Shown: one piece after another, positions 43,683-51,921 of the stretch
Numbering within the stretch: position 1 is the stretch's first letter
How the letters are laid out: every line of letters begins with the position of its first letter
Assembly (NCBI GenBank): GCA_039822005.1
Contig: JBCBMZ010000007.1
Location: 62,001-126,000, forward strand
Length of the DNA: 64,000 bases
Direction: 5' to 3'
Source: JBCBDX01 sp039822005
Lineage (GTDB): Bacteria > Pseudomonadota > Alphaproteobacteria > Rhizobiales > Rhizobiaceae
The notes under the pieces: generated by a model
The model's database searches: none
Told to the model about the DNA's origin: nothing
Seen by the model: the letters and a program-made list of their open reading frames with translations, nothing else
Program-made: the position numbers and the translations under genes

Positions 43683-44524
43683 TCAATATTGTCCAAAAAC
43701 TCGACGAAAGCACCGCCAGAATATTCGCACGGTTCACCAATGGGCGTTCGGATATACTGATAGATTAAACTCTCGACTTGGAAAAGGGGGCGCGACAACT
43801 CGCGGACAATTTTGGGGCTTGGCAGTGGGCACATGAAATTGTTGTTTCGGTAGGGATGGACAAACGCGCGCGTGCTTTCAAGACTGCTCGTTTCATCAAT
43901 CGTGTGTTCAATCGCATGGAGCCGGTGCCGCTGGACCGCTAGTGCGGGAGCGCTCTGAAAGATTTTGACAGGGGGCGGATCGGAGCAACGCCGGTCGAAC
44001 AGCCATGTGTCAACCGGCACATCAATGCGCGTTGGCGCTTTGGCCAGTAAGCGGGCGGTTTTGGGCGATAGGATGTAGGCAGCGGCCCCAAAATCCCCGG
44101 CAGCGAGCGAATAGAAACCGACATGCCGTGTTTTCAATGGTTTTCGCCGCCCGACTTTGAATTCCTTGTTGTAGGTTTCCAGCCGTAGAACCTCCCAGTC
44201 AGCCTGGCTGCCGATATCTGACAAAACATCTGGCAATTTCTTCGACAAAACCACATCATCTTCCAAAATCAGCGCGTTGTGGTTGGTTGGATCGTCGGAA
44301 GCCTGTTGCCAGACTTTTTTGTGGCTCAAAGCGCATGCATATTCAGTGATGGATATGCGCTTCTTGTCGTTGAGCCTTTCCCAGTTTGCGATTTCAACCG
44401 CGCTCAAACTATCGGGGGTAACGGCGGACACGCGTTGAAAGGTGAGCCCCAGATCCTTGGCTTGCCTGGTCATGATGGCCCAGCGATCCGTTTTTTTATC
44501 TAGGTTGATGACGTAGATTTGCAT
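43679..44524 (-). CDS. Glycosyltransferase family 25 protein (copy 1)
   Basis: GT25 (LOS biosynthesis type) transferase of 281 residues. It opens IYVINLDKKTDRW and carries the ILEDDVV metal/nucleotide-sugar motif at 86-92; CALSHKK (64-70) and a C-terminal PVDTWLF are also typical. It is 4 bases overlapped with the radical SAM gene and 38 bases downstream of a second GT25 gene. It is likely to add a sugar to lipo-oligosaccharide or another surface glycan. The sugar and acceptor are unknown. Confidence 0.9.
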   Translation of the reverse strand: MQIYVINLDKKTDRWAIMTRQAKDLGLTFQRVSAVTPDSLSAVEIANWERLNDKKRISITEYACALSHKKVWQQASDDPTNHNALILEDDVVLSKKLPDVLSDIGSQADWEVLRLETYNKEFKVGRRKPLKTRHVGFYSLAAGDFGAAAYILSPKTARLLAKAPTRIDVPVDTWLFDRRCSDPPPVKIFQSAPALAVQRHRLHAIEHTIDETSSLESTRAFVHPYRNNNFMCPLPSPKIVRELSRPLFQVESLIYQYIRTPIGEPCEYSGGAFVEFLDNIE

Positions 44525-44562
44525 GTTGATTGCCGCACGCGATGCTTTCGCGCCAAGATTTC

Positions 44563-45393
44563 CTATAGATCACCAGAATAGGGGACGTAAATCTTTCGGC
44601 TGCGGTAGAATACCGGATTGCCGGACCGGTATCGACGGGACATCATTTTCAGCCGCCGGATGAAGCGAGCCCATTCTCGCTCAAGATATGACATGTCGTC
44701 CTCGGGACCGGGAACCGTGAAATCGTCCACCCGGTCGACACGGGCGTGATGAATGTCACTATCGGAATCCGCCAGTGCGACCCCTTCCAACAGGTGCTTT
44801 TGGATTGAAATGGAAGGCACAAGCTGCCGACATTGCACGCCCTCCGGTTTGGGAAATTGCAGATCGAACAGCCAAATATCAATAGGCATGGGGTGTTTGA
44901 AAGGATCGGCGACGATACGCTTGGCTGCTTCATAGCCGACCAAATAGGCGCCGCATCCCGGGTCAAACCGGTCAAGGCCAAAGGTGCTGAACGTTGGAGA
45001 AATATCCATCGCTGGTATTTGGAGGCGCATACGTGGGTTAACCCGCTCCAGCCGGACCAAATCGCTGGCTTCCATGCGGTTGGATAATTGCTCGATCACC
45101 GGCTTGAAAGAGGGGGCCGGTACAGCATCATCTTCCAAAACAATGCCAACAGGATCTGTACCGGATGCAATTTGCCCGATAGCACGGATATGGCTGCAAA
45201 AGCAGGCCAATTCGACCTCGCTAATACGCAAACCATCGCGCATCGCTTTCAACCCTGCCCGCGCTTCATCCGGCAGGTTTTTCGGTGTTGTTGCCGAGAG
45301 GCGTTCATAGGGCATGCCGACTTCATCGAGACGTTCGCTTATGCGCGCCCAACGGTCGGTTCGCCTGTCCAGATTTATGACTTGGATTTTCAC
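44563..45393 (-). CDS. Glycosyltransferase family 25 protein (copy 2)
   Basis: GT25 protein of 276 residues, paralogous to its neighbour: IQVINLDRRTDRWARI, LACFCSHIRAI (62-72), VLEDDAV (86-92) and PIDIWLFD towards the end. The two copies share the architecture but differ clearly outside the motifs, so the duplication is not recent. It is the first gene of the three-gene minus-strand run and is divergent from the TetR gene, whose operator-like palindrome lies 135 bases away. Confidence 0.9.
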   Translation of the reverse strand: MKIQVINLDRRTDRWARISERLDEVGMPYERLSATTPKNLPDEARAGLKAMRDGLRISEVELACFCSHIRAIGQIASGTDPVGIVLEDDAVPAPSFKPVIEQLSNRMEASDLVRLERVNPRMRLQIPAMDISPTFSTFGLDRFDPGCGAYLVGYEAAKRIVADPFKHPMPIDIWLFDLQFPKPEGVQCRQLVPSISIQKHLLEGVALADSDSDIHHARVDRVDDFTVPGPEDDMSYLEREWARFIRRLKMMSRRYRSGNPVFYRSRKIYVPYSGDL

Positions 45394-45528
45394 CGGCTTT
45401 TGCCCCGGCTCCTAATGTGCGATTTCATTGTACCCTGATGCGTCTAATGAGTTCTGGGCACGAAAAAATCAAATCCAAATGTCCGACAGGATTTGAATGG
45501 CCTTGGAAATATCTACTTGACGTCGAAC

Positions 45529-45544
45529 CGTACCGTACGGTACG
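45529..45544. promoter_or_regulatory. Perfect 16-bp palindrome, putative TetR operator
   Basis: CGTACCGTACGGTACG is fully self-complementary. It overlaps a TTGACG -35-like box (45517-45522) and the expected -10 area of the TetR gene, 28 bases before its start, and lies in the divergent gap to the GT25 genes. The position fits autorepression by the adjacent regulator. Confidence 0.65.
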
Positions 45545-45571
45545 TCGCACCCTCAAGCGTTGGACAGTGGC

Positions 45572-46225
45572 ATGAATTACCAATCAAAACTGGAAGAGAG
45601 TGAATTTACAGACCGCCAGGCGCAGGTGCTTGAAGCCGGTCTGGCTTTGCTTGTTGCGGGCGGTGAGAAGGCGATCACCACGGCCGGATTAGCGCGCGCC
45701 GCCAATTGCTCAAAGGAGAGCCTCTATAAGTGGTTTGGTGACCGCGAAGGCGTTTTGTCAGCCATGATCGCCTATCAGGCATCGAAGGTTCGTGTGCCGG
45801 CAGCTGCTGCCAGCGCCAACCGCAGTGCGCAAGAGTTTCGTTCGGATTTTGAGGCGTTCGGCAATGATCTCCTGTCAGTGCTTTCCGGCTCGACATCCAT
45901 TGCGCTTAACCGTTTGGCGATTGGGCAAGCCAGCGCAGACGGCGCGCCTTTGGGTGACCTACTCATCAAGCGGGGTCGTTCCGCGATCGGGGCGCGGGCA
46001 AAAGCCCTTTTGGAAGCCGCGCGGCGTGCCGGGCATTTGCGTTTTGATGACACGGAAGAAGCTTTTGGGACGCTTTACGGCCTGCTGATCCGCGATATGC
46101 ATGTCCGCATGTTGCTCGGTGAAAAACAGACGTCGCTTGGTTTGCCCCTCGACCAGTCCAGAAAGGTCGAGCGCGCGGTTGATCATTTCTACCGGCTCTA
46201 TGGGGCCGAGTTTGCAAAGCTCTAA
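45572..46225 (+). CDS. TetR/AcrR-family transcriptional regulator
   Basis: Repressor-type protein of 217 residues. The N-terminal helix-turn-helix is clear (QAQVLEAGLALLVAGGEKAITTAGLARAA, then CSKESLYKWFGDREGVLSAMI). The C-terminal ligand-binding half (about 70-217) is helical and of the kind annotated as a TetR C-terminal domain; the ligand is unknown. ATG 45572 was preferred to an in-frame TTG at 45560. A perfect palindrome in its own promoter suggests autoregulation. It is 38 bases upstream of ilvC on the same strand, so the pair may be co-transcribed. Confidence 0.9.
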   Translation: MNYQSKLEESEFTDRQAQVLEAGLALLVAGGEKAITTAGLARAANCSKESLYKWFGDREGVLSAMIAYQASKVRVPAAAASANRSAQEFRSDFEAFGNDLLSVLSGSTSIALNRLAIGQASADGAPLGDLLIKRGRSAIGARAKALLEAARRAGHLRFDDTEEAFGTLYGLLIRDMHVRMLLGEKQTSLGLPLDQSRKVERAVDHFYRLYGAEFAKL

Positions 46226-46263
46226 TCAAAAATAATTCGGACACAACGGGAAGGAACAAAACC

Positions 46264-47283
46264 ATGCGTGTGTATTATGACCGCGATGCGGATCTCAATC
46301 TGATCAAAGGCAAGAGGGTCCTCATTGTGGGCTATGGTTCGCAGGGGCGTGCACACGCCATGAACCTGAAGGACTCCGGTGCTGAGAGTGTGCGCATCGC
46401 GCTGCGCGAAGGCTCAACGACGGCGCTTAAGGCAGAAGCCGACGGATTCACTGTGATGAACGTTGCAGATGGTGCTGCTTGGGCCGAGTTGCTCATGATG
46501 GCAACGCCGGATGAATTGCAGGCCGACATCTACAAAGAACACATTGCAGGCAACATCAATGATGGCGCAGCGATTGCATTTGCGCACGGGTTAAACGTTC
46601 ACTTTGGTCTTATCGAGCCGAAAAATACGGTCGATGTTGTCATGATCGCGCCCAAGGGGCCGGGTCACACGGTGCGCGGCGAATATATGAAGGGCGGCGG
46701 CGTGCCTTGCTTGATTGCGATCCACCATGATGCGTCGGGCAATGCTCACGATCTTGCACTTTCCTATGCATGTGGCGTTGGCGGCGGCCGTTCTGGCATC
46801 ATTGAAACCAACTTTAAGGAAGAGTGCGAGACTGACCTGTTTGGTGAGCAGGCTGTTCTTTGTGGTGGCCTCGTCGAACTGATCCGTGCTGGTTTCGAGA
46901 CACTGGTTGAAGGCGGTTATGCGCCTGAGATGGCTTATTTTGAGTGCTTGCATGAAGTAAAGCTTATCGTTGACCTGATTTACGAAGGCGGCATTGCCAA
47001 CATGAACTACTCTATCTCCAATACGGCTGAGTGGGGTGAATATGTGACCGGCCCGCGCATCGTGACGTCAGAAACGAAGGCCGAGATGAAGCGCGTTCTG
47101 GAAGATATCCAGACTGGTAAATTCACATCGGAGTGGATGCAGGAATACCGCTCTGGTGCCGCCCGCTTCAAAGGTATTCGCCGCGTTAATGACGCGCACC
47201 AGATTGAAGAGGTGGGCGAAAAATTGCGCGGCATGATGCCTTGGATCAAATCCAACGCGTTGGTTGACAAAGAAAAGAACTAA
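46264..47283 (+). CDS. ilvC: Ketol-acid reductoisomerase (class I)
   Basis: Second common step of branched-chain amino acid synthesis: NADPH-dependent isomerisation and reduction of acetolactate. 339 residues is the class I length. The Rossmann motif VLIVGYGSQGRAHAMNLKDSG is at about 19-39, the Mg2+ and substrate region APKGPGHTVRGEY follows, and the C-terminal knotted domain contains GQEAVLCGG-like FGEQAVLCGG and ECLHEVKLIVDLIYEGG. GGGAAGGA precedes ATG 46264. A strong terminator follows the gene. Confidence 0.98.
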   Translation: MRVYYDRDADLNLIKGKRVLIVGYGSQGRAHAMNLKDSGAESVRIALREGSTTALKAEADGFTVMNVADGAAWAELLMMATPDELQADIYKEHIAGNINDGAAIAFAHGLNVHFGLIEPKNTVDVVMIAPKGPGHTVRGEYMKGGGVPCLIAIHHDASGNAHDLALSYACGVGGGRSGIIETNFKEECETDLFGEQAVLCGGLVELIRAGFETLVEGGYAPEMAYFECLHEVKLIVDLIYEGGIANMNYSISNTAEWGEYVTGPRIVTSETKAEMKRVLEDIQTGKFTSEWMQEYRSGAARFKGIRRVNDAHQIEEVGEKLRGMMPWIKSNALVDKEKN

Positions 47284-47305
47284 ACGTTCCCGACAGTCTC
47301 ACAAA

Positions 47306-47336
47306 AGCCGTCGCGCATTGCGGCGGCTCTTTTTTT
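47306..47336 (+). terminator. Rho-independent terminator after ilvC
   Basis: AGCCGTCGC-GCATT-GCGGCGGCT (one G.T pair) is followed by C and seven T. It lies 22 bases after the ilvC stop and ends the TetR-ilvC transcript. Confidence 0.9.
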
Positions 47337-47423
47337 GGTTAGGCGGTTTGTCATGCACCATTTGTGGCGCCAATAGTTCCAAACCGGTTGACATCGCCTG
47401 CCAGTGCCGTTTTGGCTCTACTC

Positions 47424-48134
47424 ATGACGTTTCAAGTCGATGCCATTGATTTGCCGGTCGTTTCCGATCGGTCTCACTTTGAGACCGAAAACCGAGCCGA
47501 CATTGACGCCTATTGGAACGCTGCCGTCCGGGACAATCCCCGCCTTTGGAATGGGGTCCAGTTCCTTTTTGAAGATGTGCGGGTCGAAGAAAAGGTACTT
47601 AAAGGCACGGGCTGTCGGACCGATTTTGCCACTTTCCTTTATTGGCGACATCATCGTGAGCGTGAGGGGCCCATGCCTATCCATATCGCAGGTACGACAC
47701 TGCCGGTGACCATTGATGACGCGCTTTTGACGATCCGCATGGCGCGACATACGGCTAATCCAGGTGAGTATTACTTCCCTGCAGGGTCACTTGATGACAA
47801 TGATGTGGTCGACAATCAGGTTTCGATCGACCGGAACGTATCACGCGAATTGCTGGAAGAAACCGGGATATGTGCGCCCCCTAATTTCAACGAGGAGCCG
47901 TATGTGGTCGCTATTGATCGCGGTGCCTGGCACATTGCTCGCCGGTTTCGTTTGCCGCTGACGCTCAACCAGGCCCGCGACGTGATAGCCAACCATCAGC
48001 GTGCGACCGGTGACGATGAAACCGATGAGGTTGTAGGTATTTACAATCGCAATGATGCGCAAAAGCTCAAACTTTACGCAAAGATGCTGGCGCTATGGCA
48101 CTTTGATAATTTGGCTACAAAAGAGGCCGCGTGA
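47424..48134 (+). CDS. NUDIX hydrolase-like protein
   Basis: Protein of 236 residues. The Nudix helix end RELLEETGI is present, preceded by FPAGSLDDND, but the glycine lies about six residues further away than in the canonical box and the first Glu of the box is not matched, so the motif carries an insertion. The substrate is probably a nucleoside-diphosphate derivative but is not known. ATG 47424 (MTFQVDAIDLPVV) was chosen because the upstream in-frame sequence is not protein-like. It is the first gene of a tight four-gene run and shares its last base with the PhzF gene. Confidence 0.82.
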   Translation: MTFQVDAIDLPVVSDRSHFETENRADIDAYWNAAVRDNPRLWNGVQFLFEDVRVEEKVLKGTGCRTDFATFLYWRHHREREGPMPIHIAGTTLPVTIDDALLTIRMARHTANPGEYYFPAGSLDDNDVVDNQVSIDRNVSRELLEETGICAPPNFNEEPYVVAIDRGAWHIARRFRLPLTLNQARDVIANHQRATGDDETDEVVGIYNRNDAQKLKLYAKMLALWHFDNLATKEAA

Positions 48135-49039
48135 TGGAGTTGGACTACGCGATATTTGACGTCTTCACGCGCGAAGCGTTTGCAGGCAACCCGCTTGCCG
48201 TGGTTTTTGGTGCGGACGATTTATCTACCGAGCGCATGCAAACGATTGCGGGTGAGTTCAACCTATCGGAAACCGCCTTTGTTTGCAGGCCTGAGAACCC
48301 GATCCATTCGGCAAGTTTGCGCATATTCACGCCCAAGAAAGAACTGCCCTTTGCCGGTCATCCCACGGTGGGTAGCGCGATCGCTCATGCGGTACGCAAT
48401 GATGTTGATACCCATGTTGATCAGCTTGTCACTTTTGAAGAAAAGTTAGGATTGGTCCGCTGTGCGCTCAAGCATGATGTCGAGTGGTTTGCAGAGTTGG
48501 ATGCGCCCGCATTGCCGCGCGCGATTGAAGCGCCATTGGACCGCGAGGCTTTTGCCTTGGCGCTTGGCCTGTCAAAGGATGACCTTTATCTCGACAATCA
48601 TGAACTGACTTTGTTTGCCACCGGCAATGTGTTCGTCTTTGTACCTGTCAAAGGCTTGGAAGCCATGCAGCGCATTGCCGTCGACAGCGCTGCGATCAGG
48701 GTATTGGCTCCTTCCATTGATGGTGAGCCCGCCGAGGTTTACGTCTATTGCCGGGAGACGGTCGACCACAATTGCAAATGGCATGCCCGCATGTTTGCAC
48801 CGCACATGGGTATTGCTGAAGACCCGGCGACTGGATCGGCCGCAGTCAGTTTTTCCGGCGTGATCGAACGTTTTGATGGGCTTGCCGACGGTCCCAATGT
48901 TTTCTGGATTGAACAGGGCGTTGAAATGGGGCGGTCGTCTCGAATTCGTCTTGAAGTGTCCATGCGCGCGCAAAACATGCATAGCATCCGTGTTGGCGGC
49001 CACGCGGTACAAGTCGCTCAAGGGCGTATTCGTGCTTAA
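48134..49039 (+). CDS. PhzF-family isomerase/epimerase
   Basis: PhzF-like protein of 301 residues with the diaminopimelate-epimerase fold. The N-terminal IFDVFTREAFAGNPLAVVF and active-site FNLSETAFV (Glu46) are intact, as is GEDPATGSAA-like IAEDPATGSAAVSFSG towards the C-terminus. No phenazine genes are near, so the true substrate is unknown. ATG 48134 overlaps the Nudix stop; an in-frame GTG at 48131 is possible. Its 3' end overlaps the next gene by 8 bases. Confidence 0.92.
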   Translation: MELDYAIFDVFTREAFAGNPLAVVFGADDLSTERMQTIAGEFNLSETAFVCRPENPIHSASLRIFTPKKELPFAGHPTVGSAIAHAVRNDVDTHVDQLVTFEEKLGLVRCALKHDVEWFAELDAPALPRAIEAPLDREAFALALGLSKDDLYLDNHELTLFATGNVFVFVPVKGLEAMQRIAVDSAAIRVLAPSIDGEPAEVYVYCRETVDHNCKWHARMFAPHMGIAEDPATGSAAVSFSGVIERFDGLADGPNVFWIEQGVEMGRSSRIRLEVSMRAQNMHSIRVGGHAVQVAQGRIRA

Positions 49040-49613
49040 TGTTGACGGCAAACCTTTTGACTTTTCCGGTTCGCTGGATGCTACATGGGACATGATCTGG
49101 CAGTTGCTGGTACGCGGTGTCGCAGACCGCTATGCTCCCGAACGCCACCCAACACTTGCAACCACTGGCCTTGATGGATCGCCGCAATTGCGCACAGTGG
49201 TTTTGCGCGCCGTTGACCGCGCAGAGACCCGGCTCGATTGCCACACCGACCTTAGATCAGCCAAGATAAGCGAGCTGGAAACGGACCCCCGTTGTGCAAT
49301 CCATATTTGGAATCCCAAGCGAAAGCTTCAGATGCGCATCGGCGCGACCGCAGAGCTTCAGGCGGGGGCGGATGTTGATGATGTGTGGCAGCGTGTCCCT
49401 GAGGTTTCGCGCCATGCTTATGGTGGCACGCATCTGCCAGGCGCGCCGATTGATGATCCAACTGATTTCGAACCTGCGCCAGAGCGAACCCGATTTGGCG
49501 TCGTGATGCTCGGTCTCCACAGTGTGGAAACGCTCTGCCTCGCGCCGGATCGGCATTATCGTGCACTTTACCTCAAAGAGGACGATTGGAGGGGGCAATG
49601 GCTGGCGCCTTAG
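49032..49613 (+). CDS. Pyridoxamine 5'-phosphate oxidase-like flavoprotein
   Basis: Split-barrel FMN-binding protein of 193 residues: HPTLATTGLDGSPQLRTVVLR, LDCHTDLRSAKISELETDPRCAIHIWN, and the C-terminal LCLAPDRHYRALYLKEDDWRGQWLAP follow the general-stress/PNPOx pattern. True PdxH residues are not all evident, so it is named only as PNPOx-like. The start is GTG 49032, with AAGGG 8 bases before, overlapping the PhzF gene; longer upstream sequence in the frame lies inside that gene. Its end overlaps guaD by 16 bases. Confidence 0.85.
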   Translation: MLNVDGKPFDFSGSLDATWDMIWQLLVRGVADRYAPERHPTLATTGLDGSPQLRTVVLRAVDRAETRLDCHTDLRSAKISELETDPRCAIHIWNPKRKLQMRIGATAELQAGADVDDVWQRVPEVSRHAYGGTHLPGAPIDDPTDFEPAPERTRFGVVMLGLHSVETLCLAPDRHYRALYLKEDDWRGQWLAP

Positions 49614-50902
49614 AGCTTTTTCGGGCGCGCCTGTGCTGGTTTAACCGGGGACCCGAAATTCATGACAATGACATGGAACCCATCTATTTTGAGGATGGGG
49701 GCCTGCTTGTGCGTGCAGGAAAGATCGTATGGTCCGGTGCCTGGGAAGACAGGCCTGATGATACACGAGGTGTCGATTATGTGGATCACCGGCCTTTTTT
49801 GATCATGCCGGGGTTTGTCGACCCACACATCCACTTCCCACAATTGCAGATTGTTGGCAGCTATGCGGGTTCGCTCCTGGAATGGCTGAATACTTACACA
49901 TTTGTTGAGGAACAGCGTTTTGGCGACGCAACGTTTGCGGCACAAATGGCGGATCGTTTCCTGGACCAACTGATCGCGCATGGGACAACGAGTTGTGTCG
50001 CTTTTGCTTCGGTACACAAGACGTCGGCGGAAATGCTCTTCACTGCTGCCGAAAAACGCAACATGCGGGTGGTGACCGGCAAGGTGATGATGGATCGCAA
50101 TGCGCCTGACGCGCTTCGCGATACGCCGCAATCGGGGTATGATGATACAAAGGCGCTGATTGAAACGTGGCATGGTCGTAACCGCTTGGAAGTCGCCATC
50201 ACGCCCCGTTTTGCGCTGACATCAACCGAGGCGCAAATGGAAGTCTCAGGCCGCTTGGCGTCTGAGTTTCCACAGTGTTTGATCCAAACGCACCTGTCTG
50301 AAAATCAAGCCGAAATTAATATGGCGACATCGCTCTTTGCGTGGGCGAAAGACTATGCTGACATCTACGCCCACTATGGTTTGCTGACGCCAAAGAGCCT
50401 GATGGGGCATTGCATTCATTTGAATGACCGTGAGGTTCAATGCCTTGCGGAAGCTGGTGCGGTCGCCGTTTTCTGTCCGACCTCCAATTTGTTCTTGGGC
50501 AGCGGATTGTTCGACCGTCAGCGCATTGTAGCTGCCGGTGTACGAACGGCCATCGCTACCGATATTGGCGGCGGCACCTCCTGGTCGCTATTGCGCACAC
50601 TCGACGAGGGATACAAAGTCCTCAACAGTCAGGGACAGCGCTGGCATCCATTTGCCACTTTTGCGCAGGCGACATGCGGTAACGCGCAGGCGATCGGGAT
50701 GGGCGAGAAGATCGGCTCGTTGGCGGCCGGTTTTGAAGCCGACTTCATCGTGCTTGACGCGCGCGCGACCGACGCAATGGCGTTGCGCATGGAACGCATA
50801 GAGACATTGGCGCAAGAGTTGTTTGTTCTTCAAACCATGGGTGACGATCGCGCGATCCATCAAACCTATATCGGTGGGCGCGCTGCGAAAATTGTCGCTT
50901 AA
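49598..50902 (+). CDS. guaD: Guanine deaminase
   Basis: Zinc amidohydrolase of 434 residues converting guanine to xanthine. Metal and active-site motifs: PGFVDPHIHFPQ (HxH), AYHLSENQ-type QTHLSENQAEIN, GHCIHLND and ATDIGGGTSWSLLRTL. NTYTFVEEQRF and CPTSNLFLGSGLF are typical of GuaD. GGAGG lies closely before ATG 49598, preferred to an in-frame TTG at 49586. It is the last gene of the Nudix-PhzF-PNPOx-guaD run. Confidence 0.94.
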   Translation: MAGALELFRARLCWFNRGPEIHDNDMEPIYFEDGGLLVRAGKIVWSGAWEDRPDDTRGVDYVDHRPFLIMPGFVDPHIHFPQLQIVGSYAGSLLEWLNTYTFVEEQRFGDATFAAQMADRFLDQLIAHGTTSCVAFASVHKTSAEMLFTAAEKRNMRVVTGKVMMDRNAPDALRDTPQSGYDDTKALIETWHGRNRLEVAITPRFALTSTEAQMEVSGRLASEFPQCLIQTHLSENQAEINMATSLFAWAKDYADIYAHYGLLTPKSLMGHCIHLNDREVQCLAEAGAVAVFCPTSNLFLGSGLFDRQRIVAAGVRTAIATDIGGGTSWSLLRTLDEGYKVLNSQGQRWHPFATFAQATCGNAQAIGMGEKIGSLAAGFEADFIVLDARATDAMALRMERIETLAQELFVLQTMGDDRAIHQTYIGGRAAKIVA

Positions 50903-50979
50903 AACCAGCAAATGGGTACTTTGGCTTGCACTGCGATTGTGCCACACTTGGTCAGGATTGTGATTTGGGAGCTGACGAA

Positions 50980-51348
50980 ATGAAACACATGCGAAAACGA
51001 ATTCTTGCAGCGGGTTTGATTGTATCTTCGTTCGGTATTGTACCGGCAAATTCTGAGAGCATTACCGGTATTGCCGGCGCCTACGATGTCGCTTTTGCCG
51101 GGTGCGGTTGGTATGTGGTTCTGGGTTGCAGCCAGAATTTTAACGGCAGTACGCAGACCATGAACCGCCTGGGTGGCCCGTTCGCTGGCGGCGGGGCGGG
51201 GCTGAAAGTTGCCAACACAAATGAGTACCCGAATTTCCGTAATGGCTGGTATTGTGTTGTCGATGGGCCGTATTTTACGCAAGGCGAAGCGCAATCAATT
51301 GCGTGGCGTGAGGCAGTGCCGGACGCTTATGTCAAGAACGGCTGCTGA
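50980..51348 (+). CDS. Small exported protein with a WYCVVDGPY motif
   Basis: Protein of 122 residues. After MKHMRKR comes a signal peptide (ILAAGLIVSSFGIVPANS, cleavage near NSES). The mature part contains GCGWYVVLGCSQN, then NGWYCVVDGPY followed by A-x-x-x-A-W-x-x-x-VPDAYVKNGC, a pattern that resembles SPOR-like or SH3-like periplasmic domains; four cysteines could form disulphides. GGAG is 8 bases before ATG 50980. Function unknown. It is convergent with the sox genes. Confidence 0.72.
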   Translation: MKHMRKRILAAGLIVSSFGIVPANSESITGIAGAYDVAFAGCGWYVVLGCSQNFNGSTQTMNRLGGPFAGGGAGLKVANTNEYPNFRNGWYCVVDGPYFTQGEAQSIAWREAVPDAYVKNGC

Positions 51349-51360
51349 TCACCGGCTCCA

Positions 51361-51921
51361 TCACTCGACGGTATAACCCACGTCAGCGCACGCTTTCGTT
51401 AGCGTGTGCCAGAATGATTTGGCAAAAGACCGGAAGATGATGATGTCAAACGTGTTTTCATCTTCGCGCCAAATCTGGGCGGTGATGCCATGATGGCTGG
51501 TCGCAAGGCCGGATTTTTCCCCCATTATGGGAAAATCGATAGCAAATAGTTTTGACAGCACCCAAACCACCTTCTTGCCGCGTATGCGCAGCACGGTGCG
51601 GCCGTGTGATAGGTCGACAACACTGCCATGATCGTCGACACCACGTTCCACGGTTTTGGGCATCTTGTCGTCATCGCTGACCACGACCCAGCGTGCCGGG
51701 GCATACTCGAAGGCAATCGCCTTATGCGGGATCAGCGCGCGAACTGTTTCAACTTGATCCGGCCAAGCGGCAACCTCACATATGGCTCGGCCAAATATTT
51801 CCCTCACTGTAACGCCGATCGCGCCGTCGGTTGTTGGATAGGTTCCCCTGTTCGACACGGATAGAAGTGGGGATTTTGCTTTGCCCGCTATGATGGGCGA
51901 AAAATCAAATACGTCAGACAT
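51361..51921 (-). CDS. soxG: Sarcosine oxidase gamma subunit
   Basis: Gamma subunit (186 residues) of the heterotetrameric sarcosine oxidase. The family is weakly conserved; the order soxB-D-A-G and the overlap of 8 bases with soxA make the assignment firm. VREIFGRAICEVAAWPDQ and the GCV_T-like C-terminal half are consistent with the family. Confidence 0.93.
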   Translation of the reverse strand: MSDVFDFSPIIAGKAKSPLLSVSNRGTYPTTDGAIGVTVREIFGRAICEVAAWPDQVETVRALIPHKAIAFEYAPARWVVVSDDDKMPKTVERGVDDHGSVVDLSHGRTVLRIRGKKVVWVLSKLFAIDFPIMGEKSGLATSHHGITAQIWREDENTFDIIIFRSFAKSFWHTLTKACADVGYTVE

